From: Schizochytrium sp. CCTCC M209059
Lineage: Eukaryota; Sar; Bigyra; Thraustochytrida; Thraustochytriidae
Reading direction: 5' to 3'
Length of the DNA: 64,000 nt
Assembly: GCA_000818945.1 (NCBI GenBank)
Contig: KN805397.1
Span: 352,699-416,698, forward strand
The notes beneath the pieces are model-generated. The model was not told the DNA's origin. It did no database searches and saw only the letters and a list, made by a program, of their open reading frames with translations. How positions within the stretch are numbered: position 1 is the first letter of the stretch; every line of letters starts with the position of its first letter. Positions 50,245-62,700 of the stretch are shown here, one piece after another. The position numbers were made by a program, and so were the translations under genes.

Positions 50245-53200
50245 ATGCTGGCAGGCAAAGCGCCAACCCTCGAGGACGCGAGGGAGGAGGAGGAGGAGGA
50301 GGTGGAGAGCGCCTCGGCGCGAGGGACCAGCACGAACGCCCGAGGAGAGGTCGCCAGGAGAACGGGCGAGGGCGAGCTCGGAAAAATGGGCGAGGAGGAC
50401 GAAGACTACGGCCGCCAGCCCCGCGTAGAGCTGCAGGACCACTTCACGCTGGGTACAGCGATCACGCACCTTCGGTTCAGGGATGCGCGCGTGCAAGTGA
50501 TACAGGAAAAGAACCACCAAATCGTCATCGAAGATCACGTGGAAGAGGATGACTACCCCGTGGTGCGTCTCTCTGTGAAGAAATCAAACGTGGGCAACTT
50601 TGGACTCAGCTTCCTCCGCGCCATTTACACGACTGGGGCCATCGTCCTCTTGGGATTCGTTTTTGCCGGAGCCATCGATGTTATCCTACACGTCTTCCTC
50701 TCCATTGTGGCGAACCTGCAGCCCCGCGAAGGCGAGGATGGAAACATGGGGTTTGGCATCATCGAACTACTTGCTGTGCCCACTTTCATCCACTCCTTGG
50801 CGAATGCTATCACCCTCGCCTTTGGCTTCGTAGCAGACATCTGGGATGGCTTCATCTTCTTTCGATATATTACGCATCGAAGTGTTGTCGCAAGCGAGTG
50901 GTTTGCGTGGGCAGCCTTTGTCCTCTGCCCGCTTCTAGCCCTGAGCAGCTGCATTCTGTCTGGCCGCGAGGACTGGTGGCATGTTACGGCGCTATCCCTT
51001 TTCTTTACCTACCTCGTGCTCTACTCGATCTATTCGCTCGCGGTCCTCTTTTACGAGTGCAAGGCAGCTGTTCGGATCTTTCGTTCTTGCGCAAATCCCA
51101 GATCCGTTTCAGATTCTGGGTGCCTTGGCTCCCTCAAGTTTTTTATGGAAATGTGCAAAGTACGAGTGCGCTTCGCGCTGTCCATCTACCAGCATCACCT
51201 CTACTCATCTGCCAATGAGAATTTAAGTGGCGCCGTGGAAATGAAAGATGCGGACGAGATCGATGAGAACGGTAAGATCGACACCAACTCTAAGCAAAAC
51301 CCAGAGAGGACTCACATGACATGGTGGAGCAAGCTTCTAAGCTGCGGCGGAAACTGTGTTGGGCTCTACGAGCGAGTCAGCCCGCCCAAACGCATCTGGT
51401 CCCTCGTCGAATCGCTTGAAGCTGTGCCCTTCTTCACTCGCTCCTCGTGGACACTTGGCGGTTTGTGCTGCGCCTCCACCTCGCGCGCGACAGTCAGCAT
51501 TATTAGCGGCCAGGGCGCACTTACCCCTGCTCAATGGATTAGCAGCGCTTTGTGCATCATGCTCACCATTGCGCTTCTCGCCCTCACCATTGTCGCTGTT
51601 CTCTGGTACTTTGAACTCGGTGTGGGCAGCTGGGTTCTCGTGCTTATCGTGCTCGCTATCATCGTCATGCCGCGCTTATTCCGCGCGCTCAAGACGCTCT
51701 TTGAGGTCCTCAAGAAGAGCACGGGCCTCTGCCCGCCTGCAGAGTACGCTGCAACGGACTCACGCCGCCTGCATGATACACACGAAGGCGCCACGACGCT
51801 CAACATTGTACAAGCAAGTGATCGCGATGACCACGAGGGCGAATACGATACAGTGGAAACGCGTGACAAAAACGCTCGGACCCAGCGCCTCAACAATGGC
51901 AAGCACGAAGACGAAGCCAACACGATATATTTTCAGCGCTGGGAGACGGTGCGCCTTGCACGACCGAAATCAGCCGTTGTAATAGTCCTTCTTGCACTGC
52001 AAGTGATCCTCTTCTACGTGCTTCCCTGGGCAGCTCTTATGGCGTCGGAAAACTACCCGCTCGGCATTCTCTTCTTCTTTCTCGGCTCGATTTCTGCCAT
52101 TCGATTTTTCTTCAGCCCTCGCATGATGCTGCGCGAATACGGAACCAAGGGCATGTCTGCGGTGGGCCGAAACCCAAAGGACCAAATGCGCCTTGATATC
52201 TTGCTTACCCGTATCTCGCGAAAATCCGTTCGCGTCTGCTTTGTCCTCCTCCTGACACTCGCTTCCATTATTGCGTTTGCCCTTCTTGTGGCCAGTGCCA
52301 TAAATGAAGCGAATGCTGACGTTATAAACGGGACCAACTCTTCCAGCGACGAGATCATCTTTCTTAACGACTTTGAATTTCCTGTTCCACCTCCACCTCT
52401 GGATCTGTACTACCCAACCTGCCGGCTCAACGCCAACGCCCAGGCCGCCGATGTCACAACTGGCCCATTGGGCCTCGCCGACATGGCTTTTTTGAGCCAT
52501 TTGGCCTATGTTCGTGCCCCAAATGTGCAGGCGCAGCTCGATTCCTGGTTCGGCAGCGACGTCGCTGTCTTCCAACGAACTTTCTCTGAAGCATTTCTCG
52601 CCGAGTCTACCTCGCCCGTGTCGTACTACCTCGTGTCCTTTCCAGATTATAGTCTCGAGGTTGTCACGGCCCGTGGCACCGTCACCGCTCAGGATGCCTT
52701 TGTGGATCTGCAGCTGTGGCTCTCTGCGTTGCTCTTTCAAGTTGTTCGCGCTGTCATGCCCTTTGGAGGTTTGCTCACCACCATTATTCCCAATCTCGTT
52801 GACTACATTAGCACCGTCGAGGCTGCCAATATCGAGAGGGTAAGCTACTATCGCGAGCTCACTGAATTTGTCGAAACGGCATCTTCGCTCCGTAACGAGT
52901 CGCGATTTCTTATTACGGGCCATTCTCTCGGCGGCGGCCTCGCCATCATTACTGGCGCACAGCTGAAAATTCTCACGGTGGCCATCTCTGGCGTCAACGC
53001 GATGCTCTCCCGCCATACCTTTGACCCGCCAGTCTTGGAGGAAAACCTCAACCAGTATGTCTTTAACGTTGTGCCGGACCGCGACCCGATTCCCCGCGTC
53101 GACGACTTGGCGCGACTATACCAGCGCGTTGAGTGCAATGCTTCTGAGAATAGTATCTTTGCCTGCCACACCATCCTGCGCACGCTGTGCGAGATCTCGT

Positions 53201-53313
53201 ATCGCTGCGGCGGGCGACCACCACTGTGCGAGTGTACCACAGAGTATGGTTATCCTGAACCAACCTCAAATGGATCGCGTACCTTTGCAGAGGCGTGCGA
53301 GACGACGTCATGA
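50245..53313 (+). CDS. Multipass membrane protein with C-terminal lipase (class 3) domain
   Basis: Encodes 1022 residues. Hydrophobic segments lie at about 125-157, 222-239, 246-270, 434-478 (two), 575-598, 606-623 and 662-686. The C-terminal third is a class-3 lipase domain: the nucleophile is in ITGHSLGGGLAII (Ser at about 893), and NVVPDRDPIPRVDDL carries a likely catalytic Asp. The N-terminal-membrane, C-terminal-lipase arrangement recalls sn-1 diacylglycerol lipases, but the membrane region is larger and I do not claim orthology. Several Cys near the C-terminus (CHTILRTLC, CGGRPPLCEC) suggest disulphides, so the domain may face the lumen or outside. Start uncertain: ATG at 50245 or, in a better context, at 50386. 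It converges on the IP3R-like gene. Confidence 0.75.
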   Translation: MLAGKAPTLEDAREEEEEEVESASARGTSTNARGEVARRTGEGELGKMGEEDEDYGRQPRVELQDHFTLGTAITHLRFRDARVQVIQEKNHQIVIEDHVEEDDYPVVRLSVKKSNVGNFGLSFLRAIYTTGAIVLLGFVFAGAIDVILHVFLSIVANLQPREGEDGNMGFGIIELLAVPTFIHSLANAITLAFGFVADIWDGFIFFRYITHRSVVASEWFAWAAFVLCPLLALSSCILSGREDWWHVTALSLFFTYLVLYSIYSLAVLFYECKAAVRIFRSCANPRSVSDSGCLGSLKFFMEMCKVRVRFALSIYQHHLYSSANENLSGAVEMKDADEIDENGKIDTNSKQNPERTHMTWWSKLLSCGGNCVGLYERVSPPKRIWSLVESLEAVPFFTRSSWTLGGLCCASTSRATVSIISGQGALTPAQWISSALCIMLTIALLALTIVAVLWYFELGVGSWVLVLIVLAIIVMPRLFRALKTLFEVLKKSTGLCPPAEYAATDSRRLHDTHEGATTLNIVQASDRDDHEGEYDTVETRDKNARTQRLNNGKHEDEANTIYFQRWETVRLARPKSAVVIVLLALQVILFYVLPWAALMASENYPLGILFFFLGSISAIRFFFSPRMMLREYGTKGMSAVGRNPKDQMRLDILLTRISRKSVRVCFVLLLTLASIIAFALLVASAINEANADVINGTNSSSDEIIFLNDFEFPVPPPPLDLYYPTCRLNANAQAADVTTGPLGLADMAFLSHLAYVRAPNVQAQLDSWFGSDVAVFQRTFSEAFLAESTSPVSYYLVSFPDYSLEVVTARGTVTAQDAFVDLQLWLSALLFQVVRAVMPFGGLLTTIIPNLVDYISTVEAANIERVSYYRELTEFVETASSLRNESRFLITGHSLGGGLAIITGAQLKILTVAISGVNAMLSRHTFDPPVLEENLNQYVFNVVPDRDPIPRVDDLARLYQRVECNASENSIFACHTILRTLCEISYRCGGRPPLCECTTEYGYPEPTSNGSRTFAEACETTS

Positions 53314-53777
53314 GAATACGGACGTACACTCAGCTAGAAAGCAGACAAGGAAGGATTAATAAAAGAGTCCATCGCCACATCCTGCTCAAAGCTCACCGCC
53401 GTGATCGCAGGTCTCTCAGCTTTGGCAGATAGATGCTCGTGGGCCAACGTCATAAGACGTTCAAGACTTTTATGAAAACAAACAGACAGCACAAATGGGC
53501 GATGGCGCGACCGAGGTGGATTGACAAACTACTTGAACATAAAAAAAGAAAAGTAAGAAAAATCCCTCCGCATGCTAATTACGAAAAGGTTAGGGTAAGC
53601 GCAGCTTGGCCACACGAGGCGCACAAGTTGCCTGGTTGGTTGGTCGGTGGATTATAATTGGTTGGTTAATTACGTCAATCAGTCAATCAGTCTCTTTTTC
53701 ATTAGAGTGTAATGTAAACCAAGAGAGTATAAAGAGAAGAAATAAACAACAACAAAGCATTAGAACCTAAACCCAAT
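53314..53777. other. Convergent 3' flanks of the lipase and IP3R-like genes
   Basis: About 460 bp, AT-rich, with TTGG/GGTT units (about 53630-53672) and one TTAGGG-containing segment. No gene is seen. Confidence 0.6.
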
Positions 53778-56700
53778 TTACTCTGCAGCCGAGCTGGACT
53801 CCAAATTCAGCTCGTGCAGAACATGCAGCTTGGCCTCCATGTGATCCAGTCGCCGGAATACCGCACGCATAGAACGATTGAGACCAGATGTAAGCTTCTC
53901 CAACGCCGCGCGCGTCGTATTTTCAAAGGCGCCATGCGCGCCAAGCGCAAGAGCACGCCCAGAAGGGATCCAAGAAATTGCATCTCCCGATGATTTATCG
54001 AGCTCGGCGAGAACGTAGCTCTCCAGCCCATTGCACTCAGTCTCGTCCTTGGCCTCCAGGTACAGAATGAAACCCAGATAGTCGTAAATATTGTGCTCGT
54101 TTGAAATGTGGTACATGAAACCACCCTTGAACTCCGTGCGTAAACCCTCGCGCCCAGCGTAGCGCGCGAGATCATCTTGACGCTGACGGTACTCGAACGA
54201 GATTGCATCAAACTCGGCGCGGCCCAAGCCACAAATAAAACACGAGTTGTTGAGCTGGGCGTGGCGATTCTGCAAATCCTCGCGCAGGCTCGAAAATTGG
54301 TCCACGAGAACACCAAAGACAGCATTCAAAAGAAAGATGGACACGATGATGACAAAGCCGAGGTCGAACGCCAGGCGCTGCAATGCCTGGTCGTGGTTGG
54401 CGGGAAGATTGATCATGACCGCCGCAGGACCTTCTCCAACGCGAAGTCCAATGTCGAGAATGAACATGAAACACGTGAGCAGCTCCTCGCACGGATTTTC
54501 TCCAGTCACCGGGTCCGCAAAATGCTCTCGAAACGACAAAAACGCCACCAGCGAAAACCCATACAGAGTGATGGAAAGCAAAATGAAAGTCATGGCGAGA
54601 CTGCGAAATGGCACACGCACGGCCTGGACCACATTCTGGAGCGTCTCGTTGCTCAAGACAATGTCAAACATCGGCACCATGAGGTAGACCGCATCCGCGC
54701 CAAGTCCAAGACCCCACCAACAGGCCACTAATGATACCATTTGAAAGAGCGATCTCGACGTTGTGAGCACATCAAAGAGGCAGCAGTACCATTTTGCAAA
54801 AGATGCAGAGAAGCCTAGTGCTCCTCCAGATCGGCGCACCGCGCGCGCAAAGAGCGTGCCTTGCGCAAGCACCCAAAATTGAGCACACACCAGGAAGCGG
54901 GGGTTTACAAGGACACCCCAGCCAAAGCGAATCGCGAGCAAAACACTCGCCACAGAGCACCCGACCCCGAGAGACCACGCCATGCGGACCTCGCGACTGT
55001 TATAAGGCTGCGCAAGCGCGGAGGATACGAGCATATCGTCGCCCTGCCCACCTGTGCTGCCAAAAGAAAGTTGTCCCGATGCATGCCCCGACGCCTTGGG
55101 CAGCGACCGCAGCCGCGCACGAGCAAGGCGGAGTTTGCGTTCCAGCTTCTTTAGACGAATCGGAATCTGTGTCAGCAAATCCAGTCCCCGCAGCAAAAGT
55201 AAGTGCGCCATCTGTATCACTGTTAGCAACTGGACCATGCGTAACGCAAGCGCGGGCCCAGGTCCCCCTGCGAGCGAGTCCAACAATGAAGGTAGAATTG
55301 TCGTGACCACATTCGGCGCTACGCATAGTTCCTCGCTGTCACCGTCTTCAGGAGATACTGAGAAACTAAAGAGGAGCAGGAAATTGGACCATACTGAGAG
55401 CGCAAAGGCGATCGCGCGAATCTTGTCGAGATCCATCAAAAGCTTTTGAATGGGCAACGCTTCGGAGAGCTGCTGGACCTGAGAGACCTCGTCCAAGAGA
55501 GAATTGGCGTTATCGAGGAACTCCCGCAAGCGCAAGTCTGGGTCCTCAACACTGATGTCCTGCATCAGGCTCACACGAGCAGAGTGAGACAGGAAACTGA
55601 GTGCTTTGGGTTTGGGGTAGAAGCACCGATGTACAGAACCCTGAAAGAGGACTTCGACACTCCGAATTGCTTCCATAAAGAACGCGATGGCTTTTTCCTC
55701 ATCAGCCTTGATCATATCCATGAGGTGAAGTCCCCTGGCACGGCGCGCGTCCGAAAGTGTGATCATGATATTCAAAGCGTCGGTGGCAGCCTCAAAAAGA
55801 TGCAGCATAGAATCTTCCGAGCGCCCTCGTGACGTACAGAACTCGATGGCGCGATGGATCTCCACGAGACGAGCACGCACAAGAGAGAGCTCGATCTCGC
55901 GCAAAAGTGATTCCTCCACCCTGGTATCCTGACGGCCCTCGAGCATTGCGCAGAGCGCGCGCATTGCTTTTGCCTTGAGCTCTAGAATTAGAAACGCGTC
56001 GCGCTCGTCGTCTTCGGTAATCTTTTCCAGGTCAGCCTCATGCAGAAAGGTATCACCCAGAGTAAAGTTGGTCAAAAGTACCTTTTTCACGGTCTCCAGC
56101 ACGCGATTGATCGGGTTGGATAAGAGGTCCTGGTTCGCCTGACACGGCCCTTGCATGGACTCGATGAGGAAGTCAAGAATCTTGGTCAGCTGCTGCACGG
56201 TGCCTTCCCGGCTGTACGCAAGAACTTCCTCGCTCTTGGTAAGCAGACATGCGTGTTCGACACCGAGCAGCAATACGTTTGTACTGGTACGATATACAGC
56301 TGCTTCCCCTTGCTCGCGTAAAAGATTTTGCATGTCGAGAAAGTGACCTTCCATGCACAGCTGCAAGAAGCGTACCACCTTGACAATATCCTGGGCAGCC
56401 TCGCGTTGTTCAATCTCGGCCTGAGTGCGCTTGCGTCGAAGACTGTGTCGCGACCGAGGCGCCTGCAGCTCGAAAAGTGAAGCAACATCTCTTGCGTGTA
56501 CGACATTTCCGCCTTCCTCCTCGTCACTTGATGACGAGGAGCTCGAGGCACCATCGTCAACGTCAGGGTTGCCGTTCTTGTTCTGGCCCTCGGCCGTTGT
56601 CTGGGTCTCGCCTTGCTTCACGCCCCCGGCCTTAGCATGCTGCGTGGAATGCATTGAACCATTGCGAATGCGGCCTCCACCGCTAGCATTGTCCTCGCTG

Positions 56701-59700
56701 TCTTCCAGCTCGTCGAGCTCGCTGTCAATTCCACCAAGACGGGCGCCACTATCACCCTCGTCGCCGTCGTCATCATCGTCTTCATCATCGTCGATAGACG
56801 AAGAGGTGGTAGAGCTTGCTTTGGATGACGACGTCCCAAAAGAGGTCGCCCCAATCGAGTCGGCGACGATGGAGGAGTTTCCAGACAAGACGGAGGCTGT
56901 ATCGCCATCATCGCGCACAAGAAGCGCTTCTTCCTGAAGCTTGCGCTTCTTGTCAAGTTTGATCTCGGAGCGCGCCGCCTCACCAATCCTCGCAAAGACC
57001 GCCGCGAGACGCGCGAAGAACCGCTCTCCGCGTGGCGACATGAGGAGACCAAAGAGACGCTCCTGAACTTGACGATTTCCGCCCTCGAGGAGGGCGATGA
57101 GACTCAGAATCGCTTTTCGAGCCAAGGCAGGTGACGTCTCAATACAAAGAACCTGAAAAGACATGTCCACCGCGCCCATGTCGGTGAGTCGAGACTGCGC
57201 ATTCCGCTGAAGTTCCTCTTTGGACGCATCCTTGGCACGCCACGCCACATCAAGATCCCCAATGTATGCAAGTGTAAACTGCACAATGGTGAGCACCTGC
57301 TGCGCGGTCTGGTCTGACCTACGTGCGAGGGGCTCGGTAACGTCATTGTGTCGAATGTTGTGTTCGCGGCAGGATGCGCGCACAAAACCCATGAGCGAAC
57401 GGAGAAAAAGAGAGAGCGTTGCCATGTCTCCGCAGGCGTCGTAGATTGACTGAATCATGGAGCGCTGCTCATCCTGAATGAGTTGCTGGATGTGCGAGCT
57501 TGACTGCAAGAAGCGAAGAAAGACGTGCCAGTTATCGTGCGTGGGCCGTCCTCGTTTCCGCTCTTGCGACCGGAAGAGACGCCGTTCAATGCGCTCCATC
57601 TTGCGACGTTCGCGATCAAGCTGCCGCCGCTCCTTGTTGGCCTTGGCGGAGAGTCGGCGTTCCTCCTCCGTTTTTCGTGCGCGGCGATGAGCCGATATGG
57701 ACTTGAGCAATCCACTTTTGGCTCGCCGTGAGAGGTGTTGCTCACCGGGTGTCTCTGCGAATTCCGTGAGCTCTTGGACAACCGTGAGGAGCGGAGCGCG
57801 AACCGCAAGGATGGCAGACGGCGCCGTTTGAAACTCAAAGGCAGCATGGAAGAAGGAGCGCAGCATGTACATGAAGCCATGAAAGACAAGACCACGGTAG
57901 TTGCTTAAGGTGTCTGCAACGACATCGCCCCCGCGGCAACGCTCCAAAAAGCTTCCTAGTTCCGTAAGGATGATTCGCAAAAGATCCACGATGCGAGGCA
58001 CCTGCTGCATGGTTCCAGCGTCTGCGAGACCTGTGTCGAGAAAGGCATCGGAGAGGGCGCGCAAAAGAACGCAGCGGAAGTGATTGTTCATGGATGGTCT
58101 CGCGCCCGAGTGCGTCGCAAGGTCGAGCAAGAGGTCAAGAGGCAAAAGTGCCTGGACCTTGGCTTCGCAGTACGGGTTGTGGCCACGTGTGACAGCTGAA
58201 AAAAACTCGCCAAGCAGGATGCTCGCAGTGTCACTTGACTCGACCGTGAGGTCCCGAACCATGTTCTCTAGTCGAGCCTCTGCGCCCGGATCTGATAGGA
58301 TAGCGTGCATCAGAGCATCCTGATTGCGGCGTATTCCAACTCCGTTCACGGACGATAGCTGCACGAAGAGAGTCAACACATCTTCCGTGAGCTTGGAATG
58401 GTCTACGAGAATATTGATAATGCGAGGCGGGAAGTCGGCGCATATTTTCCGGTTCCCTCGGACAACAGCCGAAAGGCAAGCAATGGCGGGGCTGAGATTG
58501 TCTTCGAGTAGATTTTGCACGAGACCGATGTGATCAAAGACGAAACGCTGATTGTCGATGCTGTCCTCCACAAAGACCTCAAAGAAGCGAAGGGCGAGAC
58601 GCTGAATGTCGCGAAGCCACGAGGAGCGGTCGGCGACAAGAGAAAGGGCATGCAGCACGACATCCGCCACATCGAGCGACTCGAGAATGCTGCGATGGGG
58701 CCCGCACGCGCGCGTAAGGAAACCTAGATTGCTTTTCACGCGCTTTATGACATCCCAACCCACGTCAGAAAAAGCATTGTTCACGCCCCAAATCATGTAT
58801 GATTGCAGATCGTTCAAGAGCACCAAGGATCGCGTCTTGATCGAATTGTAAAGCCGTGCCCCTGCAGAGGCACTCACAATGAGCGTCTTTTGCAATCCGT
58901 CCATAAGACGCGAACCAGGGCTGTGCTCAATGACCAATAGATCGAGAGCGCGCTCGAAAAGCTGCACAGAGGGGTCAACCTGCTGACCACAGCGAATGAC
59001 CATATCTACGAGTAATTCGTCCACGGTCGCGCCAATGTCCGAAGGCGTGAACTGCTTTTGAAGGTCGTAGAGGTTCCACTTGCTCTCCTTTGGGACGCCA
59101 GCACGCGCGAAGCCTCCCTCGACTTGCTTCACAAGCTCGCACATGCGCGTATCCTGCGCTGCGCCCTCGAAGGCGTCAAGCACGAGCGAGATGGAGTGAT
59201 CAGTCTCAAAACGAGATGCCGTGATGAGCAGCTCACAAATTCGCTGCCGGAGTACCATCTCTTGGCGTCGCAGAGAATCGTTTGATACGAAACGCAAAAG
59301 ACGCACCGCGGCGCGGCAGAGATCGATGATTTGTTCCGGGCATGAGCTGTACCCCATCAGTATCAGCGTTTGGCCGAGAGAGATCATGCTTCCTGCGAAT
59401 GATGCCTGGCCGTCGTCTCCTGCAATGGACATTTCGTTCTGCTTTGACGTCAAGTCCCGACTTTCCGTGCGCTGCCGGCCTTCAGTGCCTGTACCTTGGT
59501 TTGATCTGTTCCTCGAGCCGGCTATGGTCTGACCTTCGTGGCGCTGCTTGCTGTTGCGGCCGTAAGCGTCCTTTTGGTCGGAATTTGGGGCGTGGGCCCC
59601 GCCCAACTGGGGCAGCGGCGGCCCCAAATCCCGATTGGCGTACAGAGAGCTCCCCGCGTCCTTGTCCATGGCATATGAGGTGGAAGTCTCCTTGTTAGCA

Positions 59701-62700
59701 GCTTTCGAGGCCTTTTCTTCGACCATGGAAGCGTATCGGGTGAGGGAGCGGAGAACAAATTCGCGCGGAAAAAAGAACTTGTCTGCACCCGAAATGAGGA
59801 AAAAGGGCACAGCTTTGCCCGAGAGAACGTTGGTGAAGGGAGAAGAACCCGTGTCTGCCTCGGTATGAGCAAAAACTCCATCAGAGAGCTTTGCCTGATC
59901 AGGGGACGAAGAGCGTTTAGCGTCAAGAGCAGCATGGCTTGCACTGCTTCGAAAAAGGTTGAGACACTGGGGCATTTGGCGATATCGCCCGTAGGCGCCC
60001 CCCGGCGGAACATTGACGCGAAAGTAAATTTTGCGCGGTAGGTCACGAACCACGTGCGGATAGCGGTCAAGATAGAGAGCCTGAAGAAGCTCGCAAAAGG
60101 CAGCTCGGAGCGAGGGAGCAAGCCGCACGTTGCTCGCACCAACGACGAGCAATTCGTAGGTATAAATTTCCTCGAGTATCTGTATGCAGTTGTAAGACCG
60201 CCCCTCAACAAGCTTGGTCATCAGCACGAGCTGGCCATGGAGGTATGAGCACAGCTGACGAGCGCGCTCGTCTTGGAGGGCCTGGATATCTTCAAGACTT
60301 ACCCAGGTCTTATTGGGCTGAGAGACTGCTGCAGACACGCCGAGATCTTGCGCGGAGTCTGCAAGAAGAGCCGAGTCCCAGGAAATCAGGATTTTGCCCC
60401 GCCGAAGTTGCGGTTTTCCCTCGTCCGGAGAAGCCTCGAGAAGCGTGTCACCGCCCAGCACACGATCACGAAGAGCGGCAAAAGCGCCTCGTTCAGGTCC
60501 ATTAAAGGAAGACTGCGCATGTGCGTCCGTACGGTCTTCATCCTCCTCGAGCTGGAAAGCGACCTCGATGAGAACCTCTTCTGGGTGATTGCGGAAGATC
60601 TCGAGAACAATGAGTTCTTGATTGGAGACGATGCACTTTGTCGTTCCCTGGGCAAGATCTTTGCAGGTACAGAGGGAAGAAAGGAGGTCGACATAGCGCT
60701 TTCGGGGTCCGTGTTCGCGGATCAAGCCGACGAGAAAAGCAATTTGAGGCCCTTTGAACTTTGTGTCGAGCAGGGTCTCATTGTTGTTTACGAGTTTGCG
60801 GAGCAATGTGACGGCGCCAACGCCACAGGAAAGTTGGCGCGCCAGCGACATAAGAACTGGCTCAAAGGTTACCTCGGCGCGCAAAAAATATAAAAAGTCG
60901 CAGAAGGGCCGAGGAGGCCGTGGTAGCTGCGTATCGGCGAGAGCAAGCTCGAGTTCCCGGCTATTTTGAAAGATGGCGGTTGCCGCGCGGAAGCAGAGAC
61001 GGTGGATAAAGTATGCCCAGCGAAAAGGTGTCGAGGTGAGCTTGACCATCCAGCCGTCGGCAAGAACGGCCTCGGGGGCGGTGCAAACGTGAAAGAGTAC
61101 CTCAAAGAGACGCAAAGAAGCCAAGCGTACTTGTAGCGCAAGCTTTGAAGGTGCGAGTGGCTCCTGGAACACGCGGTTTGCGACGCTAAGCTCATAGTCG
61201 ACGAGCTCAGCGCGGACTTGCTCGTCATCTGTGTCAGGTGTTTCTCCAAGAACAAATGCGAGCGCGTCAGGCTCCCCATAATTATCAACGCCGCGGCAAA
61301 AGGCGAGGAGCTCGCGGAGTACCTCGATCATTGGTGTTGTTTCCGCACGCGTGATGTACGTTTCTTTGGCGCGTGATCGCGCGAAACTTCGCATAGAAGA
61401 AGGATGTCCTCTGGTCCCAAGCGAAGGCCGAGTGTTCGGTTTGCTTCGATCGAACGACGACTTCCGAGCGGGCAAGGGATCTGCGCTGGCGTGGACCATG
61501 CGTTCTCGCAATAGCGAGACGTAGCTCATGGACACCCTTGTCCAGGACTTGATGGTTTCCACAGCCCGGACCGTACTTAAAGGAACAGGGATGCCAACTA
61601 TGGCATCCTGGTCGTGGCGCAAAACGGAGAGGCTAACGGAGCCATCTGGCGGTGCATGGAGAAAAAATCGTCGCGCGGAGGATCCGTCGCCAAAGAGGAC
61701 TGGCGTCGGTGGCTCGAAAGCCAGAAAGCAAGTCATGTCGTCAAAGCGAATTGCGGCTTGCGAGCGGTCGTTTGGCCGCCCGGCATCGTGGCTATCCGAG
61801 TCAGAATCGGAGTCGAGGTCGAGTCCGTCCGCGTCTGCTCCAGCGCGCGCCTTGCTAAGCGCCGGGGTGAACGAAAAGGTCGACAGCATGCCTCGAAACG
61901 AGGAGGTGAGCTCGAGGTCGAGAGTGCCATATTCCTCAAGCCGATCAGCATCGAGGGTGTGGGGCTTGACAGAGAGGTACCTGCCGGTGGCGAGATGGCG
62001 GAGGGCCACGCGCGAGTTCCATGGGACGGCCCCAACGTGCTGGGAAGACAAGGCAGCCTTGGCAGCGATTGCTGCCGAGGTCTGGCCCGAGCGCTCTGAT
62101 GCTTCGCCCATAGAACCTTGTCCGATGGATGTTGAGCTCCCATTGAAGGAGTAGTTTCTCATGGTACTCAGTATGCTGGAACGGCGGCTCGGGGCTCGAG
62201 ATGAGGCTCCTGCTGCTGCAGGGCTAGAGCTTGAGGCTTGCTGCCACTCGAGGACACTCGAAGCATGTTCGACAATCCAGATACTCTGATCGGGTTTGAC
62301 AGGGGTGTCTCTCTCTGCCGAGTACCACATTGCGTTACGTGCCGCAAAGTCGTACGGAGCGCCAAGCAAGGCCTCGACTTCCGGATGGAAAAGGTAGATT
62401 GCCTGACAGTCGTAGACGTGCGAGGCTCTTTCTGAGTTGCAGCCTCGTGCAGCGAGGTAAAATCGCCAGCTTGCATTCTGAGAGCTTAGATGAACCTCAC
62501 GCAATGCGCGCAGCTCGGATAGGCCGACGCAGTCGATGTTTTGCAAAGGCCTCGGCACAGTCTCTTGGGTACTGTTGAGGTAGTAGTCTGGATATTTTAC
62601 AGAGCGCAGGAAAATCTGGTCACCCGCATAAACTCTCGCGCCCTCTGCCCGAACCTTGAAGCGAGGCAGAATCTGGAACCAAGCGAATTCAGAGCCCTGG

